From Rhodopirellula baltica (GTDB lineage: Bacteria; Planctomycetota; Planctomycetia; Pirellulales; Pirellulaceae): a stretch of 64,000 nucleotides of DNA. Location of the stretch: the NCBI GenBank assembly GCA_002901265.1, contig PPHI01000046.1, forward strand, positions 1 through 64,000, written 5' to 3'. The notes below the pieces were generated by a model, which worked only from the letters and a program-made list of their open reading frames with translations, made no database searches and was not told the origin of the DNA. The position numbers and the translations under genes are program-made. Below, one piece after another: positions 56,425-64,000 of this stretch (position 1 is its first letter; every line of letters starts with the position of its first letter).

Positions 56425-59400
56425 TTAAAACAGTTCACCTGGCGTCGGCAGCCACTCGTCATCTTTGGTGAAAACACTATCAAGTGACTGCAACCAAGAA
56501 TGACTCGCGGACTGCGTGTCGGCGACAGCTTCACCTTCGGCTGAACCTTTGTTGGCACGCGTCAAAGCAAGATAGTTGATCACTTTCAACGCATCTCGCA
56601 CATCGACGACTCCGTCTTGATTGACGTCGGCAGCTAAGTTCCCTTGAGTGCTTTCTCCATTTGCAACCTGCATCATTGCCAGTTGATTGATCACAAATAG
56701 CGCATCGGACGGCGAAACGGTGCCGTCGTTGTTGGTGTCCATGAAGTCCGCGGGAACTTCGACCGTCGTATCCTCATCACCGGATCCCAACGAAGCAAAC
56801 GGCAGTCGGCTTGGTTCGGTAACCGCAATCGCTGCGACCGGCTCTGGAAAGGCCGGGAAGAACGGTTTCAACCGCTCGTTAAGAAAGTTGAAATTGTCAC
56901 TGAACTGGATGTCATCTGGATCGACAAAGATCGCTCGCAACCAGGTCAACACGTCTTTGCGCCCACCCCCATCACCGACGACTTCGCAATCGGCGATATC
57001 GTCGGCACCATGCTGGACACAGACATCCCCGCCGCTCGACGCGCTTCCCCCATTCAAGACTTCGTCATCTGTAATGACAGGAACGTTTTGCCCCAGTTCC
57101 TGGTCGGAGAACAAGACGTCATCGCCATCAGCGGCAAACAGATAATCCACTCCGGCGCCGCCGGTCAGCAAGTCCTGTCCGGCACCCCCGATCATGATGT
57201 CGCTGCCATCAAGCCCGTCAATCACTGAGGTAACGGAAGTGCGATTGACAAGTTGATCATCACCGTCGCCGCCCGAATACCGCAAAAATTCAACCTGAGA
57301 AACCTCAAGCGGCGAAGCTTCAGTATCGATGATCATTCCAAGGTCACCGATCGTGATTTGATCGTCCCCTGTCGTTCCCAAGACCTCGAACTTGTCGATC
57401 CCGCCGCTGCCATTCATGGCAACGCGTTGCAAGCTCATTGCGATATCAAAAGGGATATCGCTACTGACAGTCATCAGGTCATCTGCGGTGCCGGTTGTGA
57501 CTTCGATATTCTCGATCCCTAATGTCTCGAATACCTCGTTACCAATGGTTGCTCGTGGATTGCTTGGCACCGTCGAGACCAGAACACCAGAAGCGGGGCC
57601 AGTGATGTGGTAACGCAAATCCAAGCCGGTCGTCGCGGAACTGGCGTCTACGCGGACGATGTCGCCAATTTCAATCGCTGGTTCGGTCAATTGCGTGACG
57701 GTCAAACTGCCGCCATTGAATTGGGCACCCTCATGAAACAGTCGTGAATCGCTCGAATGACTTCCGCCATCAAGAAAGAGCTGCCGGGTTGCCGCAATCG
57801 CATCAACGGTCGGCGAATTGACGGGATCGTCATTTAACCTTTCTAGGTATCCGGTGCTGTCCGACCCGTCAGCAGACAAGTCGAACAGGTCGTTGCCGTC
57901 TCCGCTTTGCAAGTCGACGATCGACCGCAAGTAGACTTCATGGACGTTGATGGTATCGTCGTCGGCTCCGGTTAGTACCGAAATCAAAGCGTCGCTAACT
58001 CGTGCAGAAACGACAGTTTCAGGTTCCAATGTCACGGTGTCAGATTGGTCACCAGTACTCACGTTGATACCGGCCGCATCACCAACGGATTGAATCGCAA
58101 CGCTATCTTCGTCAGTGCCCGTTTCAACAGAGAGAATGCTGGCGTCACCGGTGCTGGAAATGATAACGCTATCGGCGCCACCATCAGTTTCGATTTCAAG
58201 AATTGATGCCGTACCAGAATCCAACACCGCGATCTGGTCATCGCCAACGCCCGTCAACACATGGGTGTACGATGCGTCTGCGGTCGCGGAAATTTCAATG
58301 TGATCGGCGCCGATTCCCGTTTGCAGCTCGATCCATTCAAGCCCGATGAAATTGACCGTTCCTAGCGGTGTGTCGGTGCGTCGAAAGGCATCACCCTCAA
58401 GCTCATACGTGCTGTCGTTGACACTCGATTCGTCGATCAAATTCAATCGGTCGCCGACTTCTACCGTCTGAGTCACTGAAGCCACATCCCCGTCGGTTTG
58501 TCTTGCCTGAACGTCCTCAGAAACCGTGATGCTACCGTTGTCATCAGCGCCAACGACATCGATTCCTCCGAGGAGGGCATCGAGATTGCCCGTCAAACTG
58601 CCATTCGGATTCAGATCCGTTCCGTTGGCGTTGCTGTACAGGTTGAACGTGTCATCGCCCGCATTGCCATCGAACTGGGATTGGCTACCGGACGCAGTGG
58701 CGCGCACGTTGACGACATCGTTTCCGTCGCCCATGGCCGCACGAAACACAGACGCCGCACCTGTATTTTGAACCGTTAATACATCAACGCTGCCATCAAC
58801 CATACCAGCGTTCAAATCGAGTCCGGCGTTGGCACCAATTGTGGTGACATCAACGCTGTCGCTGCCGTCGCCTGTCGCCAAATGAAGGAGACTGCCTTCG
58901 CCGGTGTCATTGATCGCGACTTGGTCTTGTCCGCGGGCAGTATCGATCTCAACCAGACTTCCCGTCCCAGTTGACTGCACCGCAACCGTATCGTCGCCTT
59001 CGCCAGTCACGAAGCGGGCGTATGAATTGTCAGCGACGGTGATGATGGTCAAAGAATCGTTCGCTTGACTTGTCTCAACTTGAACGCTTTCCATCGTTTC
59101 GAATTCGATCGCCGGCCCACCCACGCGTTCAAAAACATTCGGTTCAAAGCTGTATTGCTGGTCCGTAGCTGTGGACCGATCACTTAGGTTGATTTGGTCG
59201 CCGCGCGGGCCACCCGCGTTGACCGTTACCGGTCCGACGGTCAATTCTGCTGCAAGTTGTGGCGACGGTCCGTCTGTTTCGCCAAACAGGCACAACAGAC
59301 CTTCGAGTTGATTCAAGTCCCCATCGAAGTTACCACTCGGGTTCCCGATTGAACCGTCGGCGGTTGAATACACATTGAAAGTATCGTTGCCGGATCCGCC

Positions 59401-62373
59401 ATAGATCGCAGTCGCGCTGCCGGCCGCAAGACGCTGGACGTTGGCAATGTCATCGCCATCGTCGAGACGCAGCCGAGTGACGCTGTTGTCGCCGGTCGAT
59501 GCGATCGTGACGACATCGCTGTCCGATCCGCCTTGAATATCCACCGCCGATCCCGATCCGGAACTGGTGACGTTTACCACATCATCGCCAGTGTTCCCAT
59601 CAATCAACACAACGCTCTGTTCTCCCGTGGACGAAAGAATGACCTCGTCGTCTTGAGCACCAACGTCGACCGTCACGATCGAGCCCGCACCGGTGCCGTT
59701 GAACTGGACAACGTCATTGCCATTGCCCGTCGACAGGCTTGTGAACGATTGATCGAGCGTTGTATCAATCGTGACTTGGTCATCGTTGCTGCCCGAGAAA
59801 ACATTCAACGATTCCACTTCTTCGTAGTGCAACACGAACGTGGCAAGACGTTGGACTTCGTCGGCGCTGATGAGATAGCTGTGCGATGCAACGTTTGATT
59901 GGTCACTGACATTCAGCACGTCGCCACTTGCGACATCGGCGCTGGCGCTAACGCCCTTGATCGTCAGCCCCTGTGTGATCGATGGCCCGGCCGATTCGGT
60001 TCCGGCATCAACGTTAATTTGTCCAAGGATTCCGTCCAAATCACCGATTTGCGTCCCCGTCGGTGAGCCCAACGCCCCGTCTGCATTCGAAGAAAGATTG
60101 ATTGTATCAGAACCGTCACCGGTCACGATGTCGCTGACACTTCCGCTTCCTGTCCCTCGGATGTTCACGACATCCAGATCCGAGTCGGTGTCGATCAAAT
60201 TGACCGTGTCCTCGCCCAACGAGCGAATCGTAATCACATCCGAACCACCATGTGATGCGACGTCCAATCCGCTGTCGCTTCCGGTCGACAACACGTCTAC
60301 TTCGTCATCGTCGTCGCCGGTTTCCAGACGCGTGATGCTGCTATCTCCGCTTCCGATCAGATCCACGGTGCTCATACCGGCGCCAGCATCGACCGACAAA
60401 TAGCTCGCATCACCCGTTGTTGCAATTGTCGCGGTGTCGTTGCCCTGTCCCAACTCAACAATCGACTCCGTTAACGTTGCAGTTCCTAAGACGTTGAACT
60501 GATCGTTCCCGGAACCGGTTTCGATCGCCAAGTGTTCAAACCCGGTGTACCCGATGGAAGGACCGCCAAGACGCGAGAATTCTGTCACATCGAGCGTGTA
60601 AACTTGGTCGCCAACGACCGACTGGTCACTGATTGTTAGGCGGTCACCTTCATCAAGTTCTAATTCTCGTGTTACGCCGCCGGCGGAAACGCTGTGTGTG
60701 AAAGTCGTCGCCCCCGTATTGGTCTCGGCATGCAATGCGACGCTACCGAGCAATCCGTCGAGCGTCCCCGATGGATCAGCGACCGGGTTGATTCGATTTC
60801 CACTGGCGTCTGAAGAAACATTGACCGAGTCGGATCCGTCGCCGGTAAACACTTCACTGAAACTGTTGAGTCCCAAGCCGATCAGGTTGGCGATATCGGC
60901 GTCATCGCCTAGGTCCACCGCCGTTTTACTAGTCTCTCCGGTTGTTGAGATAGTCAACAAGTCTGCCCCCGTTCCAGTCTGAACGGAAATGCCGCTGCCT
61001 ACCCCCGAAGATTGCAGTACGACATCGTCGTCATCCGCAGCGGTATCGATAAACACCAAGCTGGCCGCGCCTGTCGTCGCAACCGCCGCTTGGTCAGCCC
61101 CCGCACCCAACTCCGCACGCAGCACGCTATTGTCAGCGGTTGTGTTGACAGTCAGGCGGTCGTCACCGGTCCCGGTTCGAATCAATGACGCGGCGTCGGT
61201 TGTCGAATCAACGGTTACGTCATCGTTTCCCGTCCCCGTCCGCAATTCGAATTGCTCCACACCCTGAAAATTGATCGCCGGTGTTCCCAGACGCTCCACC
61301 GCAGACGCATTCACAAGATAGCTTTGCGGGTCTGCTTCCGACGCATCATCGATGAGCAAAGAATCGCCGATCTCAACCGACTGTGTCACGTCCATCGACT
61401 GCGCGGTAATCGATTCGAGGTATGTCCCAACGTTGGGTTGATTGCCGCCATCAATCGCTACCGATCCGGTGACTAAGTCTAATGCCCCGACTGTGAATTG
61501 GTCGACGCCTTCGCCGCCATTCAAAGTCGCGTTGATCGTGGGCAGAAGATGCGATAACTCGATCGTATCGTCGTCGGCGTCGCCATTTACGACAAGTTCC
61601 GTAAACGCTGTCGCACTATCCAATTCGCCAATTTGAATTTCATCCGCGCCGGTGCCACCATTAATGGTCACAGAACTCAGCGGACTCGCAAACATGACGA
61701 CTTCACCGAGTGTGGAATCGATCCGGTTGATTCCGTCGCCTGCCGCACCGTCGTCGGACAGTGCAATCGTTTCGTCGCCGCCCAAGAAGTTGAACGTAAT
61801 CGACGTTGCCGCGAGATTCATCCAGATGGGTTCGAGCCCGCTATAGCTGATCGTCTGGTTCAACCCAACTTCGACGCTAGCCAATTCCACGGTGCCACTG
61901 TTTGGATCGACAAAGTCCATGGCGATCGAATCGGCAGCGCCGTTGAGAAGTGTCATCCGATCGCCAGACGCCGAGGATTGACCGCCGCCCTCGAACGCGA
62001 GTGGAACACGAAAGTCGCCGCCCAAGAAATCGACCAGCAACTCGTTGTCGTCATCGCCGCCATTGAATTGCAAACTGGCGACCTCGCTGAGCGAAACGTA
62101 GTCCAAAACAACCGAACGGTTGACGTCAAACACTTCGACCCCGCCGTCAACGACAGAGATCCGCGTTTGATTCACATCTCCATCGCCAAGCAACGGATCG
62201 TCTGGAATGTCAAACACATACGCATCGCCGGCCAGCAAACGGCGCTGCTCCAAAACCTCCGCAAACAGCCGTCGACGTTTTCGTCCCGGCGCGGTGTTTC
62301 GTTTGCGAGTTTTCGACGAACGAGTGTTCGATGTGCGAGGCGCGCGGGACTGGTGGCGAGATAATTGAGGCAT
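56425..62373 (-). CDS. Giant LEPR-XLL secreted protein with internal repeats, RTX-like motif and dockerin
   Basis: The protein is 1982 residues. A basic N-terminus (residues 1-36) is followed by FAEVLEQRRLLAG (37-49), the planctomycete LEPR-XLL-type signature with Pro replaced by Gln. Residues about 330-1600 contain six related repeats of about 240-263 residues; each has a GDxLxxxDxS-type motif (e.g. GDRLTISDQS, GDVLNVSDQS). RTX-like GGXGXDXLX repeats appear near residues 1695-1765 (GLDGSDIMIGGAGQDLLTGG). Two EF-hand-like dockerin loops appear near 1875-1940 (DTNNDGTVSPSDAL, DVNQDGVVDVRDAL). Probably exported and calcium-binding; the dockerin could attach to a cohesin elsewhere. Confidence 0.95.
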   Translation of the reverse strand: MPQLSRHQSRAPRTSNTRSSKTRKRNTAPGRKRRRLFAEVLEQRRLLAGDAYVFDIPDDPLLGDGDVNQTRISVVDGGVEVFDVNRSVVLDYVSLSEVASLQFNGGDDDNELLVDFLGGDFRVPLAFEGGGQSSASGDRMTLLNGAADSIAMDFVDPNSGTVELASVEVGLNQTISYSGLEPIWMNLAATSITFNFLGGDETIALSDDGAAGDGINRIDSTLGEVVMFASPLSSVTINGGTGADEIQIGELDSATAFTELVVNGDADDDTIELSHLLPTINATLNGGEGVDQFTVGALDLVTGSVAIDGGNQPNVGTYLESITAQSMDVTQSVEIGDSLLIDDASEADPQSYLVNASAVERLGTPAINFQGVEQFELRTGTGNDDVTVDSTTDAASLIRTGTGDDRLTVNTTADNSVLRAELGAGADQAAVATTGAASLVFIDTAADDDDVVLQSSGVGSGISVQTGTGADLLTISTTGETSKTAVDLGDDADIANLIGLGLNSFSEVFTGDGSDSVNVSSDASGNRINPVADPSGTLDGLLGSVALHAETNTGATTFTHSVSAGGVTRELELDEGDRLTISDQSVVGDQVYTLDVTEFSRLGGPSIGYTGFEHLAIETGSGNDQFNVLGTATLTESIVELGQGNDTATIATTGDASYLSVDAGAGMSTVDLIGSGDSSITRLETGDDDDEVDVLSTGSDSGLDVASHGGSDVITIRSLGEDTVNLIDTDSDLDVVNIRGTGSGSVSDIVTGDGSDTINLSSNADGALGSPTGTQIGDLDGILGQINVDAGTESAGPSITQGLTIKGVSASADVASGDVLNVSDQSNVASHSYLISADEVQRLATFVLHYEEVESLNVFSGSNDDQVTIDTTLDQSFTSLSTGNGNDVVQFNGTGAGSIVTVDVGAQDDEVILSSTGEQSVVLIDGNTGDDVVNVTSSGSGSAVDIQGGSDSDVVTIASTGDNSVTRLRLDDGDDIANVQRLAAGSATAIYGGSGNDTFNVYSTADGSIGNPSGNFDGDLNQLEGLLCLFGETDGPSPQLAAELTVGPVTVNAGGPRGDQINLSDRSTATDQQYSFEPNVFERVGGPAIEFETMESVQVETSQANDSLTIITVADNSYARFVTGEGDDTVAVQSTGTGSLVEIDTARGQDQVAINDTGEGSLLHLATGDGSDSVDVTTIGANAGLDLNAGMVDGSVDVLTVQNTGAASVFRAAMGDGNDVVNVRATASGSQSQFDGNAGDDTFNLYSNANGTDLNPNGSLTGNLDALLGGIDVVGADDNGSITVSEDVQARQTDGDVASVTQTVEVGDRLNLIDESSVNDSTYELEGDAFRRTDTPLGTVNFIGLEWIELQTGIGADHIEISATADASYTHVLTGVGDDQIAVLDSGTASILEIETDGGADSVIISSTGDASILSVETGTDEDSVAIQSVGDAAGINVSTGDQSDTVTLEPETVVSARVSDALISVLTGADDDTINVHEVYLRSIVDLQSGDGNDLFDLSADGSDSTGYLERLNDDPVNSPTVDAIAATRQLFLDGGSHSSDSRLFHEGAQFNGGSLTVTQLTEPAIEIGDIVRVDASSATTGLDLRYHITGPASGVLVSTVPSNPRATIGNEVFETLGIENIEVTTGTADDLMTVSSDIPFDIAMSLQRVAMNGSGGIDKFEVLGTTGDDQITIGDLGMIIDTEASPLEVSQVEFLRYSGGDGDDQLVNRTSVTSVIDGLDGSDIMIGGAGQDLLTGGAGVDYLFAADGDDVLFSDQELGQNVPVITDDEVLNGGSASSGGDVCVQHGADDIADCEVVGDGGGRKDVLTWLRAIFVDPDDIQFSDNFNFLNERLKPFFPAFPEPVAAIAVTEPSRLPFASLGSGDEDTTVEVPADFMDTNNDGTVSPSDALFVINQLAMMQVANGESTQGNLAADVNQDGVVDVRDALKVINYLALTRANKGSAEGEAVADTQSASHSWLQSLDSVFTKDDEWLPTPGELF

Positions 62374-62655
62374 GGTGTGATTCTTGGAACGACTCTCGTT
62401 GCGGCAGGGGCTGAAGTCGCAGCAGAACCTGCCGTGTCATCCTTCCGGGTCGGCACACGATCCATCGGACAATGAATGCGAACCGACACAAGCTGTCAGG
62501 TCCACAGGTGGGTTACTGACAACCCTCCCGAGACGTCAGAACCGCGCCAATTGACATTAACTGCACACTGCACCCCTAGGGGGGCTAGTTAAATCAGGCA
62601 GAACGGCGAATCAAGAGTCAGTTTGTCGGATGCGGAAAGAAATCGCCGGGCGGCC
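62374..62655. other. Non-coding gap with perfect palindrome
   Basis: This region lies upstream of the giant protein gene on its strand and contains CCCCTAGGGG (62573-62582), a 10-bp palindrome. No gene, U-tract or strong promoter pair is evident. It should hold the promoter of the giant gene. Confidence 0.45.
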
Positions 62656-63947
62656 TTATTCTGCTGCGGCAATCCCCGCTGCTCGGCCCGTACTGAACGC
62701 CGCCTGAAAGTTGTAACCACCAATCCAGCCATCCAGATCCAACAGCTCTCCGGCGAGATAAAGCCCCGGGTGAAGCCGACTTTCCATCGTCCGCGAGTCG
62801 ATGTCTTTCAACGAAACGCCTCCCGCGGTCACCTCCGCTTTCTCAAATCCCCGCGTGCCAACGACGGGCATGGGAGACCGTTGATCGCATCGACAAGTTG
62901 ACGCAGCGAGTCCTTGGGAAGCTGCGACAAAGTGACCTCTGCGCGGCTGATCATCGCCAAGCTTTCTGCGACCCGACTAGGCAGCCAATCGCCGAGCACG
63001 TTAACGACCGTGCGTTTTCCGGCAGCCCCACCGCGCTGTTGCAACACCTCCGTCAGCGTTTTTTCATCAACCTCGGGAAGCAAGTCGGCGACCAGTACAC
63101 GACTTTCGAAAGAATCCGCTTGGGTAATGACACCACTGACATCCATCGCGGCCGGACCTGAAAACCCGAAGTGCGTGAACAGCCAACTGCTGCGTCGCAC
63201 CGAAAGCGGTTTGAGCTTTTTCCCCGACTTGGTCTTCCAGTCGTCGCGGTCATAGACGCTGGCGGTCACGTCGGGCAAGGTGATGCCGGACAAGTCGTTC
63301 ATCCAACGCTCTCCGCCGACGAGCGGGACCAACGCCGGACGGGTTCGCACAATCGTGTGACCGAGTTGATGCATCCAGGGATAGCCGTCTCCCGTCGTCC
63401 CACACTTCGGCCAACTCTTTCCGCCTGAGGTGACGATCACACGATCGCAATGCAAAGGCCCGTCGGATGTCTGGACCAACCAGCCATGCTCGCCATCGCG
63501 CGTGACACCAGTCACCGCGACCCCCAGTCGCAAACGCACGCCCGCATCCAGAGCACGACGCTGCAGCGCGTCACGAACATGAATCGCCCGGTCGGATTTC
63601 GGAAAAACCTTGCCAGTCGATTCGACTTTCGTCGCGACTCCCAATCCGTTGAACATCTCCACCACCTCCGAAGGCGGAAACGCCCCCACGGCCTTCTGGA
63701 GGAAACGGCCTGACTTTCCAAAGGCCGCGCAGATGCCCTTCGCGTCCGTGTCTTGCGTGATATTGCAGCGTGTCCCGCCGCTCATCAGGATCTTCACCCC
63801 GGTCTTTCGATTCTTCTCAAGCAACTCGACACGCGCGCCGCGAAGTGCCGCCTCGCATGCGGCGACCATACCGGCGGCGCCAGCGCCTACCACCACGACG
63901 TGCCGTGCCCGATTGTCACAATCGGACTGATGTGAAGATTTTCCCAT
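62656..63947 (-). pseudogene. BaiN/HI0933-type FAD-dependent oxidoreductase, frameshifted near the C-terminus
   Basis: An HI0933/BaiN-like flavoprotein. The Rossmann motif is VVVVGAGAAGMVAACEAALRG and other family motifs are GVKILMSGGTRCNIT, VIVTSGGKSWPKCGTTGDG. The main frame (start ATG 63947) runs into an unrelated tail and stops at 62829. The expected C-terminus (KAEVTAGGVSLKDIDSRTM, LYLAGELLDLDGWIGGYN, FSTGRAAGIAA) is found in another frame ending at 62656. Adding one C to the CCC run at about 62873-62876 would join the two as INGLPMPVVGTRGF. This may be a true one-base deletion or a sequencing error. If corrected, it is an intact protein of about 430 residues. Confidence 0.9.
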
Positions 63948-64000
63948 TAGGCGGGATTTTCCGAGCAAGGTCTTTTAAACTGTACGGTTTATTCGGTGGT

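Noticed and set aside
61633-62364. 243-residue plus-strand frame opposite the giant protein N-terminus
   Set aside because: Shadow frame of a repetitive coding region; no domain or RBS.

Overview
The window looks like a piece of a planctomycete chromosome, most likely from the Pirellulaceae (Rhodopirellula-like). The evidence is indirect: a giant secreted protein with the planctomycete LEPR-XLL-type N-terminus (FAEVLEQRRLLAG), RTX repeats and a C-terminal dockerin; many signal-peptide and HEAT-repeat proteins; frequent GTG and TTG starts; and hairpin-rich intergenic stretches. No 16S rRNA, tRNA, CRISPR array or insertion sequence was recognised.

Layout. 1-950 holds the 3' end of 23S rRNA, 5S rRNA and a strong terminator. 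It is followed by a non-coding stretch with a 205-bp tandem repeat. 1626-8926 is a four-gene operon: membrane-anchored exoprotein, ABC ATPase, duplicated ABC-2 permease, HEAT protein. 8962-13616 (minus) carries a PIN-like/winged-helix protein, a UvrC/Cho-like GIY-YIG nuclease, and a PAS-GGDEF-degenerate HD-GYP membrane protein. 14090-22066 is a tightly overlapped export-like operon: TolC-like outer-membrane protein (apparent frameshift in the signal-peptide region), periplasmic adaptor, GAF-like/HlyD fusion, PqqD-like/M50/HlyD fusion, and a membrane EEP phosphatase. 22267-33000 is mostly housekeeping: AlaC-type aminotransferase, LutA-type protein, metalloprotease-NPCBM, acyl-CoA-synthetase-like enzyme, zinc-ribbon coiled coil, CoaE, Rho, RibH and an esterase. 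33352-42061 holds a TPR O-GlcNAc-transferase-like protein, an ECF-like sigma factor with a cNMP-binding patatin, an aldo/keto reductase, and an ArsR / CelD-type GNAT / Tat-lipoprotein group.

42371-47648 (minus) is the most striking module: a GNAT-nitrilase fusion, a GCS2-type carboxylate-amine ligase, a RimK-type ATP-grasp ligase and a C39-like peptidase. This combination resembles the amidoligase peptide-synthesis or protein-tagging neighbourhoods predicted from comparative genomics. A small hydrophilic protein is encoded divergently (47941-48162), and an M42/M20-like peptidase and MgtE lie beyond it. 51461-54633 is a sensor kinase and NtrC-type regulator pair. 54638-63947 contains a Cys-rich HEAT protein, the 1982-residue LEPR-XLL/RTX/dockerin protein, and a BaiN/HI0933-type flavoprotein whose C-terminus is displaced by an apparent one-base frameshift.

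Two candidate systems deserve attention: the amidoligase cluster, and the TolC/HlyD/M50 operon, which has an outer-membrane channel and adaptors but no recognisable ABC or RND pump. The two apparent frameshifts (near 14165 and 62875) each lie in a short GC repeat or C-run and could be sequencing errors.
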